From: Flocculibacter collagenilyticus
GTDB taxonomy: Bacteria; Pseudomonadota; Gammaproteobacteria; Enterobacterales; Alteromonadaceae
DNA: 64,000 bases
NCBI RefSeq assembly: GCF_016469335.1
Contig: NZ_CP059888.1
Location: 682,001 to 746,000, forward strand
Direction: 5' to 3'
The notes beneath the pieces are model-generated. The model did not search any database. It was not told the DNA's origin and was given only the letters and a program-made list of their open reading frames with translations. Below, piece after piece: positions 47,924 to 58,033 of the stretch. Within the stretch, counting starts at the first letter, position 1; each line of letters begins with the position of its first letter. Both the position numbers and the translations under genes were made by a program.

Positions 47924-48967
47924 TTGAGTACGCAAATAGTACAACCTACAGATAGCCGCCGCGCCCAGTTACGCGATTGGTTAAGCACTGTGTTTGAAAC
48001 TGAATCCATTTCATTAATTCCTGTATCTGGCGACGCCAGTTTTCGCCGTTATTTTCGCTTTACTCATAATGGAAGCTCACTAATAGCTGTTGATGCACCT
48101 CCTACTCATGAGAACAGTGAGGCGTTTGTTGCCATTTCCAAAGTTTATTTAAAGCAAGGGGTGCGAGTACCCGCATTGATTGAATACGACTTAAAGCAAG
48201 GCTTTATGTGTTTAGAAGATTTTGGTGATAATTTGTTATTACCACAATTAACGAATGATAATGTTATGCAGTTGTACACAAATGCATTAGCTATTTTACC
48301 GGATATTCAACAAGTACAAACCACCGGATTAGGTGATTTGCCGATGTACGATAGTGAGCTTTTACTTCGGGAAATGCATTTGTTTACGGATTGGTTATTA
48401 CCGCATCATTTAAATATGGATTTAACGGAAGCGCAGCGTAATGTGATTTATCATGCGTTTCATTTATTAAAAGAAAATGCATTAAATCAGCCGCAAGTGG
48501 GAGTACATCGAGACTATCATTCACGCAATTTAATGATGCTAGAAAACAACGAACTCGGTGTTATCGATTATCAAGATGCTGTTGTAGGTCCCATCACGTA
48601 TGATGCCGTTTCTTTATTACGAGATTGCTATATTGTATGGCCCGATGAAACCGTTGAGCAATTGCTGAGTCACTTTCGTCATTTATTGATTGAACAAAAC
48701 CAACTTACTGCAGACATTTCTGAAGCTACCTTCCAGCGCTGGTTTGATCTTATGGGGATGCAACGTCATCTAAAAGCCAGTGGTATTTTTGCGAGATTAA
48801 ATTATCGCGATCATAAGGCCAGTTATTTAAACGATATTCCACGGACTGTCACTTATATCATTGATGTGGCTAAAAAATATCCGGCATTTGATCAATTTAC
48901 GGCGTTTTTGGAACAAGACATACTCCCTAAGCTTAATACTATAAAATTGAACGAGAAAAGCGCATGA
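47924..48967 (+). CDS. amgK: Sugar kinase of the AmgK type (anomeric MurNAc/GlcNAc kinase)
   Basis: This 347-residue aminoglycoside-phosphotransferase-fold kinase has SGDASFRRYFRF (nucleotide loop), CLEDFGDNLL, the Brenner-type catalytic loop VHRDYHSRNLMML and VIDYQDAVVGPITYD (metal site). The pair with the next gene matches amgK-murU of Pseudomonas and other gammaproteobacteria, which recycle MurNAc to UDP-MurNAc. The start is a TTG at 47924 with a weak AGAG upstream and no ATG in frame. The stop overlaps murU by 4 nt. Confidence 0.87.
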   Translation: MSTQIVQPTDSRRAQLRDWLSTVFETESISLIPVSGDASFRRYFRFTHNGSSLIAVDAPPTHENSEAFVAISKVYLKQGVRVPALIEYDLKQGFMCLEDFGDNLLLPQLTNDNVMQLYTNALAILPDIQQVQTTGLGDLPMYDSELLLREMHLFTDWLLPHHLNMDLTEAQRNVIYHAFHLLKENALNQPQVGVHRDYHSRNLMMLENNELGVIDYQDAVVGPITYDAVSLLRDCYIVWPDETVEQLLSHFRHLLIEQNQLTADISEATFQRWFDLMGMQRHLKASGIFARLNYRDHKASYLNDIPRTVTYIIDVAKKYPAFDQFTAFLEQDILPKLNTIKLNEKSA

Positions 48968-49644
48968 AGGCAATGATTCTAGCAGCAGGAAGAGGAGAGC
49001 GATTACGCCCTTTAACCGATTATTGCCCTAAGCCGTTAGTTGAAGCTGGCGGACAAAGCTTGATTGAATACCATTTAGAACGGTTAGCAGCAGCAGGTAT
49101 AAAAGAGATCATTATTAACATCTCTTGGCTTGGCGATATCATCCAAAATTATTTGGGAAATGGTAAGCAATTTGGCGTGAAAATTCGCTACTCAAATGAA
49201 GGTGAACACGCGCTGGAAACTGCGGGTGGCATTGCCAATGCATTATCTCTACTAGGAAATGAACCGTTTATTGTCATCAATAGCGATATTTGGACTGACT
49301 TTGATTTTGCCTCGTTAGTTAATAAGGTGAAGGTTGATGCTAACACCACGATGGCACATTTGGTGATGGTGAATAACCCTGAGCACAATCCGAATGGAGA
49401 CTTCAGTATTGATGATGACCGTTTGACTTTATTAGGTAGTTCCCCTCTTACATTTAGCGGCATTGGTGTGTATCACCCCGCATTATTTAAAAACTTGTCA
49501 GCAAATAAAGCCGCACTAGGGCCATTACTTAAAACTTGGGCGGAGCAAAACAAAATCTCTGCCGAGAAATATAGCGGACATTGGTATGACATAGGGACAC
49601 CAGCACGGTTAAATGCGTTGGAACTATTACTGACTAATCATTAA
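48964..49644 (+). CDS. murU: MurNAc-1-phosphate uridylyltransferase (MurU type)
   Basis: The 226-residue nucleotidyltransferase has the signature MILAAGRGERLRPLTDYCPKPLVEAGG, the metal-binding INSDIWTDFD and a late WYDIGTPARL. It is short, as MurU is, lacking the acyl-transferase tail of GlmU. It is translationally coupled to the AmgK-type kinase (ATGA), forming the two-step route from MurNAc to UDP-MurNAc. Confidence 0.9.
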   Translation: MKAMILAAGRGERLRPLTDYCPKPLVEAGGQSLIEYHLERLAAAGIKEIIINISWLGDIIQNYLGNGKQFGVKIRYSNEGEHALETAGGIANALSLLGNEPFIVINSDIWTDFDFASLVNKVKVDANTTMAHLVMVNNPEHNPNGDFSIDDDRLTLLGSSPLTFSGIGVYHPALFKNLSANKAALGPLLKTWAEQNKISAEKYSGHWYDIGTPARLNALELLLTNH

Positions 49645-49674
49645 TTTAATATTCAGCAACAAGGCAATAACACT

Positions 49675-50598
49675 ATGTGGGGAAAAGTACTCGGTGCATT
49701 TTTCGGCTTTTTATTTGGTAAATGGTTTGGTGCGCTGTTAGGCCTTTATTTAGGTCATCTTTTCGATAAAGGCATGAAAAATGATTTTGATCGGGCGGGT
49801 GGCTTTAGTCGATTATTTCATTTTGATGAGAATGAAAAGCAAGCGATCTTTTTCTACAACACGTTTGCCGTAATGGGGCATTTAGCAAAAGCGACAGGTA
49901 GAGTCACAGAGCTTCATATTAAAGCGGCTACCGTGTTAATGGACAGTATGAACTTACAAGGTGAGCAGCGAGAAGAAGCACAGCAAGCGTTTAGAGAGGG
50001 AAAGTTAGCGGGCTTTCCTTTGGTCAAACATTTAAAAGAATTTAAATATAACTTTGCAGGTCGTCGCGATTTAGTGCAGTTGTTCCTAGAAATTCAGGTG
50101 CAGGTTGCATTTTGTGATGGTGTTATTCAGCGTGAAGAAGCTGACATATTAAAAGAAATTGCGCATCAGCTTAATTTCTCTAGTGGCGAATTAGAGCAAA
50201 TTATTCGGCGCTGGCAGGCAGAATATCGTTTCCATCAAGAACAGCAAGCAGCCTCTTCGCGTCGTCAACACTCACACAGGCAGTCTTCGCATTCTTCACA
50301 ACAAGGTTCCTTCAATCAGCGATCCTCACATCATCAATCATCACAACAGGAACGTGCTAATAATTACTCACAGTCAGGATACGCATCGCAAGCGGCTATT
50401 GAAAGTGCGTATAAGATATTAGGACTGAATAAAAGCTGTAGCGACAAGGAGCTTAAACGAGCTTATCGAAAACTGATTGCAGAGCATCATCCAGACAAGC
50501 TCGTATCTAAAGGGTTGCCAAAGCAAATGATGGAAATTGCTAAGCAAAAAACGCAAGATATTCAATCAGCTTACGAGTTAATTAAGTCACATCGATAA
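49675..50598 (+). CDS. djlA: Co-chaperone DjlA (membrane-anchored J-domain protein)
   Basis: The 307-residue protein has a Gly-rich N-terminal membrane anchor (GAFFGFLFGKWFGALLGLYLGHLFD), a central TerB-like helical domain, a Gln/Ser/His-rich linker (about 185-240) and a C-terminal J domain with EHHPDKL. It activates DnaK at the inner membrane. It lies 30 nt after murU, close to lptD as in many gammaproteobacteria. Confidence 0.95.
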   Translation: MWGKVLGAFFGFLFGKWFGALLGLYLGHLFDKGMKNDFDRAGGFSRLFHFDENEKQAIFFYNTFAVMGHLAKATGRVTELHIKAATVLMDSMNLQGEQREEAQQAFREGKLAGFPLVKHLKEFKYNFAGRRDLVQLFLEIQVQVAFCDGVIQREEADILKEIAHQLNFSSGELEQIIRRWQAEYRFHQEQQAASSRRQHSHRQSSHSSQQGSFNQRSSHHQSSQQERANNYSQSGYASQAAIESAYKILGLNKSCSDKELKRAYRKLIAEHHPDKLVSKGLPKQMMEIAKQKTQDIQSAYELIKSHR

Positions 50599-50651
50599 CT
50601 GTTTTATTCGGTCAACACGTCTCAATAATAAAAATATAGGTGCTAAGCTTT

Positions 50652-53600
50652 ATGTTTAAAAAAACCATATCGTTATCATTAATATGTAGTGCGATGGCAC
50701 TAAGCCATGCCTCATTCGCGTCTATTGACACGAGCTTACTCGCGGGGATGAAAGCGAGAAATATTGGACCCGCTGCAACCAGTGGTCGAATTTCTGATGT
50801 AGAAGCCGTGATCAGCGATCCTAATATTATCTATGCAGCGGCTGCATCAGGTGGCATTTGGAAGTCAGAAAATGCGGGATTAACTTGGCAGCCGATATTT
50901 GATGAGCAAGATTATGCGTCAATTGGTGTGTTAGCAATCAATCAGCAAAATCCAAGTATTATATGGGTGGGAACTGGTGAAGGTAACGTAAGAAATTCTA
51001 CATCAATAGGTGGCGGTATATATAAATCAATTGATGCAGGTAAAACGTGGAAAAATATGGGGTTGAAAGGTACTGAGCGCATCAACCGCATAGCCTTACA
51101 CCCAACTAATCCCAACATTGCATATGCAGCAGCCTTAGGCACTTTGTGGTCAGAAAATAACGATAGAGGCATTTATAAAACTGTTGATGGCGGTAATACA
51201 TGGCAAAAAATTCTTTTTGTTGATAATAAAACAGGGGCATCTGACATTAAGATGGACCCTACTAATCCAAATAAACTATATGCATCTATGTGGCAGTTTC
51301 GCCGCTGGCCTTATCGTTTTGAATCTGGTGGCGAAGGTTCCGGACTGTATATTTCCAATGACGGTGGTGAAACATGGGAGCAAAAAACACAAGATGACGG
51401 ATTGCCTGAAGGTGAGCTAGGTCGCATTACATTAGATATAGCCGAGAGTCAGCCAAACACTGTGTATGCATTAGTTGAAGCAGAGAAAAGTGCGTTAATT
51501 CGTTCAGATGACGGTGGCGACAGTTGGTATACCGTTAATGAAACCACCAAGATTGCGGATAGGCCGTTTTACTATTCAGAGATCGAAGTCGATCCGAATG
51601 ATCCCGATACCATTTATAATATCGCAACGTTTATCACACGCTCAATTGATGGCGGTAAAAACTTTAGCAAGTTAACGCAAATTGATTGTTGTGACACTGG
51701 GAACACAATACATATAGATAGCCATTCACTGTGGATCAATCCTAACAACTCTAAACATATTATTTTGGGAAACGATGGTGGTTTAGCACTTACACAGGAT
51801 AAAGGTGATAGCTGGCGCTTCGTACAAAACTTACCGATTTCACAGTTCTACCACATACGTGTGGATGACGCACATCCATATAATATTTATGGTGGGCTGC
51901 AAGACAATGGTTCATGGCGTGGTCCAGCTGAAGTATGGCATTCAGGCGGGATCAGAAATTTACACTGGCAAGAAATCGGTTTTGGCGATGGGTTTGACTC
52001 TATGCCGTTTCCTGACGATGTAACAAAAGGCTATAGCCAATCACAAGGTGGCTTTTTGGGGCAGTGGGATTTAACTACGGGTGAAGAAAAACTGATTATG
52101 CCAAGTCCGCCTAGCGATGATGTTGAGCTTAGATTTAATTGGAATGCAGGCTTAGCTCAAGATCCGTTTGACGCAAACACGATTTACTATGGCAGCCAGT
52201 TCGTTCATAAATCGACTGATAGAGGTGAAACATGGCAAGTAATATCTGAAGACTTGTCGACCAATAATAAAGAATGGCAACGTTATAAAGACTCAGGCGG
52301 TTTAACGCCAGATGTTACAGCAGCTGAAAATTACACTGCAATCATTACTATTGCTCCAAGTCCAATCAAACAAGGCGTTATTTGGGTTGGTACTGACGAT
52401 GGCCGAGTGCATGTTACTAAAGATGGTGGTAAATCTTGGTCAAGTGTAGAAGGGAACGACACAACGCTGCCAAAGAATGCGTTTGTGCCGCATATTGCGC
52501 CATCATTGCACAACGCAGATAGTGCTTATATTGTATTTGATAAGCACCGTAGCGGTGATATGAAGCCGTATATTTTTAAAGCTGAAAAATATGGAGCGAA
52601 TTTTACAAACTTAGCAACTAAGGATCTTCGTGGGTATGCGTTGTCAGTACAGCAAGATCATATTGATCCAGACCTTTTATTTTTAGGCACTGAGTTGGGC
52701 TTATATGTGACTACAACAGGTGGCGAAGAGTGGTTTAAATGGGATCAAGGTGTGCCTACCGTATCTGTTATGGATATGGCAATCCAGCAACGTGAAAATG
52801 ATTTGGTGTTAGGTACACACGGTCGCTCAATTTTTGTATTAGATGACTATAGCGCGCTGCGCAATTTAGATGAAAAAGCATTTAATAAACCATTGGCATT
52901 ATTATCAGTTATGGACGGCCAGCAATATGTTGAAAGCCGAGCACCGTCTTCTCGGTTTTGGGGAGACGCAGCATACGTAGGTGAAAACGAAGCGTATGGT
53001 GTGCAGTTAACGGTAATGGCGTCGGGCGATCATTTGGCGCATCCAGATCCTAAATTAAATAAAGCGCATCAAATTAAACAAAGAACGCTAAAAGCAAAAC
53101 AATCAGTTAAGCAGGACGCCGCAACTGATAAAGAAAAGAGCGATTTAACTGACAAAGCTAAAGTAGAAGTGTTTGATAGTAATGGCATGCGCGTTAGAAC
53201 ATTTAAAACTGTGCTAAAGCAAGGGATTAACCGCATTGTATGGGGACTTGAAAGTGATGGTGCAAAACCAATGGCAGGTAATGAACCTAAAGATGATAAG
53301 GATATCTTGCCTGGTGGACCAGAAATTGTGCCTGGAACTTATACGCTAAAAGTAACGCTGAATGAGCATCAAATTGAAGCGAAAGCCGAGGTTAAGCAAG
53401 ATCCACGCTTTACTGTGACGCAGGCAGATCTGCTTGCAAGCTTTAAGTCTCAGCAAGACATCGTAGCTATGTATAACGTTGTTAGCGATGTCACGCATGC
53501 GTTAACAGATAGCCAAAGAGATATTGAGCTTATTAAGGAAATGGCACAAAGAGCACTGGATAATGCAAAGCACGGATCTGAAACAAAGACTAACGCTACC

Positions 53601-53951
53601 AATCAAACAAACACACAGCTAGAAAAGCTTGTAGAGCAAGCTGACACACTTATTAAGCGTATTGAAGAGTTAGACAAGCAATTACGTTCGCAAAGTGATG
53701 TGAAAGGAATAGTAGACGATTCTTACAAAGTAACCAGTAAGCTAGGCCATGCAGGGTGGTATATTGGTGGCAAATATGGCAAACCATCTGCTACAGCACA
53801 AAAGTATTTGGCGATAGGGCGTAAGAGTTTAGAACAAGGGGTTAAGCAGGTAAATCAGTTCTTAACTAACGATGTTGCTGCTTTTAAGCAGCAGTACCAA
53901 GCGACAGAGCTAGGTTTGCTTTCAACCACACAGCCAATAACGTTGAACTAG
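50652..53951 (+). CDS. Large exported BNR/Asp-box beta-propeller protein (VPS10/sortilin-like)
   Basis: This is a 1099-residue protein from the ATG at 50652; the GTG at 50640 would add four residues before the signal peptide. The signal peptide ends near SHASFAS. Many Asp-box repeats are visible (S-x-D-G/A-G-x-T-W: KSENAGLTWQPI, KSIDAGKTWKNM, KTVDGGNTWQKI, ISNDGGETWEQ, KSTDRGETWQVI, VTKDGGKSWSSV), suggesting two propellers. A C-terminal part with FlgD-like TFKTVLKQGINRIVWGLESDGAKP and a coiled coil follows. Homologues in marine bacteria are annotated as glycosyl hydrolase- or sortilin-like. No catalytic residues can be named, so the substrate is unknown. Confidence 0.82.
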   Translation: MFKKTISLSLICSAMALSHASFASIDTSLLAGMKARNIGPAATSGRISDVEAVISDPNIIYAAAASGGIWKSENAGLTWQPIFDEQDYASIGVLAINQQNPSIIWVGTGEGNVRNSTSIGGGIYKSIDAGKTWKNMGLKGTERINRIALHPTNPNIAYAAALGTLWSENNDRGIYKTVDGGNTWQKILFVDNKTGASDIKMDPTNPNKLYASMWQFRRWPYRFESGGEGSGLYISNDGGETWEQKTQDDGLPEGELGRITLDIAESQPNTVYALVEAEKSALIRSDDGGDSWYTVNETTKIADRPFYYSEIEVDPNDPDTIYNIATFITRSIDGGKNFSKLTQIDCCDTGNTIHIDSHSLWINPNNSKHIILGNDGGLALTQDKGDSWRFVQNLPISQFYHIRVDDAHPYNIYGGLQDNGSWRGPAEVWHSGGIRNLHWQEIGFGDGFDSMPFPDDVTKGYSQSQGGFLGQWDLTTGEEKLIMPSPPSDDVELRFNWNAGLAQDPFDANTIYYGSQFVHKSTDRGETWQVISEDLSTNNKEWQRYKDSGGLTPDVTAAENYTAIITIAPSPIKQGVIWVGTDDGRVHVTKDGGKSWSSVEGNDTTLPKNAFVPHIAPSLHNADSAYIVFDKHRSGDMKPYIFKAEKYGANFTNLATKDLRGYALSVQQDHIDPDLLFLGTELGLYVTTTGGEEWFKWDQGVPTVSVMDMAIQQRENDLVLGTHGRSIFVLDDYSALRNLDEKAFNKPLALLSVMDGQQYVESRAPSSRFWGDAAYVGENEAYGVQLTVMASGDHLAHPDPKLNKAHQIKQRTLKAKQSVKQDAATDKEKSDLTDKAKVEVFDSNGMRVRTFKTVLKQGINRIVWGLESDGAKPMAGNEPKDDKDILPGGPEIVPGTYTLKVTLNEHQIEAKAEVKQDPRFTVTQADLLASFKSQQDIVAMYNVVSDVTHALTDSQRDIELIKEMAQRALDNAKHGSETKTNATNQTNTQLEKLVEQADTLIKRIEELDKQLRSQSDVKGIVDDSYKVTSKLGHAGWYIGGKYGKPSATAQKYLAIGRKSLEQGVKQVNQFLTNDVAAFKQQYQATELGLLSTTQPITLN

Positions 53952-54001
53952 TTGAAAGTGAAAAGTACAGAAAATTTAGGGCGTTAAGCCCTATTTAGAT
54001 G

Positions 54002-54046
54002 AAAGCATGTTGAATAAAGCGGATATCGTAATGTTCAACATGCTTT
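54002..54046. other. Long intergenic inverted repeat between converging genes
   Basis: AAAGCATGTTGAA (54002-54014) and TTCAACATGCTTT (54034-54046) form a perfect 13-bp stem with a 19-nt loop. It lies between the BNR gene and ispB and has no T-run, so it may be a weak bidirectional terminator. Confidence 0.6.
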
Positions 54047-54110
54047 AGCACTGTTAGGCTGCGACACAACTACACAGTGGCATTAGGTACTGCAACCTCA
54101 TCTGAACAAT

Positions 54111-54152
54111 CTACTGTAAACAACCTATTGTAAACAATCTGCTGTGAGTAAC
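54111..54152. repeat. Three imperfect 14-bp tandem repeats
   Basis: The units ctactgtaaacaac, ctattgtaaacaat and ctgctgtgagtaac follow each other. They are intergenic, between the BNR gene and ispB. Confidence 0.7.
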
Positions 54153-54198
54153 CAGATACGGCTAATTAGACGTAACACTAGGGCGTTGATTTAAACTA

Positions 54199-55170
54199 TT
54201 AACTAGTTCTGTTTACTGCTAAATGGGCGAGTGCAACTAGTGCTTCTTTATGCTCACTATCAGGAATAATGGCTAACGCTGCAATCGCTTTATCGGCTTC
54301 TTGCTCTGCTTTCTGTTGAGTATAAGCCAATGCTCCGGTTTGCTGTAAAGCAGTTAAAATCTCATCTAAATGCTCCATACCATTTGCATGTTCAATGGCA
54401 TCACGAATTAAAGTGCGTTGCTGTTCAGTACCATGTTGCATAGCATATAAAAGTGGTAGTGTAGGCTTACCTTCTGCAAGATCATCACCGATGTTTTTAC
54501 CTAACTCGTCAACATCTGCGGTGTAGTCTAATACATCATCAATTAATTGAAATGCAGTGCCTAAATGCTTGCCAAATGCGGATAAAGCGAGACTAACTTC
54601 TTCAGGTAAATCTGCAATGACCGCCGTTAAGCCTGTTGCGGCTTCAAATAATTTTGCAGTTTTGCAGTAAATAACCTGCATGTAGCTGTCTTCTGTAGTG
54701 TCGGGATCATTACAATTCATGAGCTGTAACACTTCACCTTCAGCAATTACATTGGTTGCATTTGCAAGCACTTGCATAACTGGCATTCGATTTAATTCCA
54801 CCATCATTTGAAATGAGCGTGTGTATAAAAAATCACCAACTAGCACACTGGCTTGATTACCAAATAATGCATTAGCTGTGTCTTTGCCGCGACGCAGCAT
54901 GGACTCATCAACCACATCATCATGCAATAACGTTGCAGTATGAATAAATTCAATGATGGCGGCTAATTTGATATGATCCTGACCTTGGTAATTAATGGCT
55001 TGAGCAGCAAGTACGGTAAGGAGAGGGCGAATACGTTTTCCGCCGCTGTTTACAATGTACATACCAAGCTGATTAATGAGGGCTACATCGGAATTTAGTT
55101 GATCAAAAATTAACTTATTTACGCCGTTCATATCAGGTTTTGTTAACTGGCGAATCTGCTCAAGATCCAT
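54199..55170 (-). CDS. ispB: Octaprenyl (polyprenyl) diphosphate synthase
   Basis: The ATG at 55170 gives 323 residues, the E. coli IspB length. A GTG at 55179 in frame would add three. The first Asp-rich motif is LLHDDVVDESMLRRG and the second FQLIDDVLDY; GKRIRPLL is also present. It makes the side chain of ubiquinone/menaquinone. It is divergent from rplU, the standard gammaproteobacterial order. Confidence 0.96.
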   Translation of the reverse strand: MDLEQIRQLTKPDMNGVNKLIFDQLNSDVALINQLGMYIVNSGGKRIRPLLTVLAAQAINYQGQDHIKLAAIIEFIHTATLLHDDVVDESMLRRGKDTANALFGNQASVLVGDFLYTRSFQMMVELNRMPVMQVLANATNVIAEGEVLQLMNCNDPDTTEDSYMQVIYCKTAKLFEAATGLTAVIADLPEEVSLALSAFGKHLGTAFQLIDDVLDYTADVDELGKNIGDDLAEGKPTLPLLYAMQHGTEQQRTLIRDAIEHANGMEHLDEILTALQQTGALAYTQQKAEQEADKAIAALAIIPDSEHKEALVALAHLAVNRTS

Positions 55171-55302
55171 AGGACTCACTTATTAAATCGTTTATAAAGA
55201 GGCAATTTTCCAGAATTCTACACCAAATTAGGCACTTCCTAAATTGATTTATTTGGTACTTTAAAAACTGTACAAAAAATATAAATTTCTTCTAATTTAG
55301 AC

Positions 55303-55331
55303 TTGCCTCACAAAAAATATTCGCGTAGAAT
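55303..55331 (+). promoter_or_regulatory. Sigma-70 promoter of rplU-rpmA
   Basis: TTGCCT (55303-55308), a 17-nt spacer and TAGAAT (55326-55331) form a good promoter. It is followed by a GC-rich discriminator (tcgcgccct) of the type linked to stringent control of ribosomal promoters. Confidence 0.8.
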
Positions 55332-55356
55332 TCGCGCCCTATCGTAGAAATTGAAG

Positions 55357-55389
55357 ATACACCGATTTGAGGGTGTATAAATATCGGAG
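55357..55389 (+). promoter_or_regulatory. Possible structured leader of rplU
   Basis: ATACACC (55357-55363) can pair with GGTGTAT (55372-55378). Alternatively CCGAT (55362-55366) can pair with ATCGG (55383-55387), which overlaps the CGGAG ribosome site. The two pairings exclude each other. Regulation is a suggestion only. Confidence 0.4.
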
Positions 55390-55394
55390 TTATT

Positions 55395-55706
55395 ATGTAC
55401 GCGGTTTTCCAAAGTGGTGGCAAACAACACCGTGTGACTGAAGGTCAAACGATTCGTCTAGAAAAATTAGATGCTGAAACTGGTGTAGCACTAGAGTTTG
55501 ATAATGTATTAATGGTTGCAGACGGTGAAGATATTAAAATTGGCGCACCTTTTGTAGCTGGTGGTAAAGTGACAGCTGAAGTTGTTACACACGGTCGTGG
55601 CGACAAAATCAAAGTCGTTAAGTTCCGTCGTCGTAAGCATTCACGTAAGCAAATGGGTCACCGTCAGTGGTTCACTGAAGTTAAAATCACTGGCATTAGC
55701 GCTTAA
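55395..55706 (+). CDS. rplU: 50S ribosomal protein L21
   Basis: The 103-residue protein has the L21 pattern from the first residue ([25 protein letters not shown]) to [18 protein letters not shown]. The length equals that of E. coli L21. CGGAG lies 5 nt before the ATG. It is the first gene of rplU-rpmA. Confidence 0.98.
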   Translation: MYAVFQSGGKQHRVTEGQTIRLEKLDAETGVALEFDNVLMVADGEDIKIGAPFVAGGKVTAEVVTHGRGDKIKVVKFRRRKHSRKQMGHRQWFTEVKITGISA

Positions 55707-55722
55707 TTAGGAGTTCTGAAAA

Positions 55723-55980
55723 ATGGCACATAAAAAAGCAGCAGGTAGTACTCGTAACGGTCGTGATTCAGAAAGTAAACGCTTAGGTGTTAAGCGCTTC
55801 GGTGGTGAATCAGTATTAGCGGGTAATATCTTAGTTCGTCAACGTGGTACACGTTTCCACGCTGGCGCAAACGTAGGTATTGGTAAAGATCACACTTTAT
55901 TTGCATTAACTGACGGTAAAGTTCAGTTTTCTGTAGGTGGTCCTAAAAACCGTAAATTCATTAACATTGTTAGTGAATAA
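55723..55980 (+). CDS. rpmA: 50S ribosomal protein L27
   Basis: The 85-residue protein begins [28 protein letters not shown], with [11 protein letters not shown], diagnostic of L27. It has no N-terminal extension of the kind cleaved in Firmicutes. It lies 16 nt after rplU, with AGGAG upstream, and a strong terminator follows. Confidence 0.98.
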   Translation: MAHKKAAGSTRNGRDSESKRLGVKRFGGESVLAGNILVRQRGTRFHAGANVGIGKDHTLFALTDGKVQFSVGGPKNRKFINIVSE

Positions 55981-55997
55981 TAAACGTTAAAATTTAA

Positions 55998-56026
55998 AAA
56001 AAACCCCGCATGATGCGGGGTTTTTT
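55998..56026 (+). terminator. Rho-independent terminator of rplU-rpmA
   Basis: AAAAAACCCCGCA pairs with TGCGGGGTTTTTT around a TGA loop, with the T6 run as its 3' arm end. This separates rpmA from obgE. Confidence 0.95.
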
Positions 56027-56246
56027 ATTGCCTTCAGTATAATCATTTAAAGTAATAGACAGTTATTGCGTCTCTATTGCTATAATATCAATTAGCATGA
56101 TTATTTGATCAACTAGAGCTAAGCCAAAATAGCTCAGTTAATCAAGCCAATTGGTATAATTCTTTTATTCCTATTTTGTGAGTCGTTTTGTTTCTATGGC
56201 TTGCTATACTTTTTGAACTTTGTCTGTTTGCGGAGACTAATTTTAA

Positions 56247-57398
<1,152 letters not shown>

Positions 57399-57430
57399 TC
57401 AACGATAAGCAGAGTAGGTTATTAAATAAT

Positions 57431-57940
57431 ATGAAAATATCGATGATTGCAGCGATGGCAAATAACCGAGTGATTGGTAAAGATAATCAAATGCCGTGGC
57501 ACTTACCAGCAGATTTGAAATTTTTCAAAAATGTAACGATGGGTAAGCCTATTTTAATGGGCAGAAATACCTATGAATCAATTGGTAGGCCATTACCCGG
57601 AAGGGAAAATATCATCATTTCGCGTAATGAAGATTACAAAGTAGATGGTGCGAGTGTTTTTCCTAGTATTGAAGCTGCGCTGACTTATTGTCGCTCTAAC
57701 AAAAGTCATGATGAAGTGATGATTATCGGTGGTGGTGCAATCTATAAACAAGCGCTACCACACGCAGATAATTTATACCTTACCTACATTGACCTAGATA
57801 CGGATGGCGATACATTTTTTCCTGATCATAATGAATTTGGTGTGTGGGATGAAACGTTTTCTGAAGCACATCACTCAGATGAAAAAAATGCACACAATTA
57901 CGTATTTAAAAAGTTAGAAAAAAGAGAAGTTGCACTCTAG
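57431..57940 (+). CDS. folA: Dihydrofolate reductase
   Basis: The 169-residue protein contains SMIAAMANNRVIGKDNQMPWHLPADLKFFK, with the active-site Asp in PADL, then ILMGRNTYESIGRPLPGR and VMIIGGGAIYKQAL. It reduces dihydrofolate with NADPH. It follows obgE by 32 nt, so the two may be co-transcribed. A terminator follows. Confidence 0.97.
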   Translation: MKISMIAAMANNRVIGKDNQMPWHLPADLKFFKNVTMGKPILMGRNTYESIGRPLPGRENIIISRNEDYKVDGASVFPSIEAALTYCRSNKSHDEVMIIGGGAIYKQALPHADNLYLTYIDLDTDGDTFFPDHNEFGVWDETFSEAHHSDEKNAHNYVFKKLEKREVAL

Positions 57941-57957
57941 CAATATGAATTATGGAT

Positions 57958-57990
57958 AAAGCCTTGGTAATACCAAGGCTTTATTTTTTT
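57958..57990 (+). terminator. Rho-independent terminator after folA
   Basis: AAAGCCTTGG and CCAAGGCTTT form a 10-bp stem with a TAATA loop, followed by A and seven Ts. Confidence 0.92.
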
Positions 57991-58033
57991 AGCTTGAAGG
58001 CTGTGTTTAAGGTTTTTAACGCATGGTTGAAGG

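Noticed and set aside
53976-53993. TAGGGC/GCCCTA hairpin after the BNR gene as a terminator
   Set aside because: The stem is only 6 bp and no T-run follows, so it is too weak to call.
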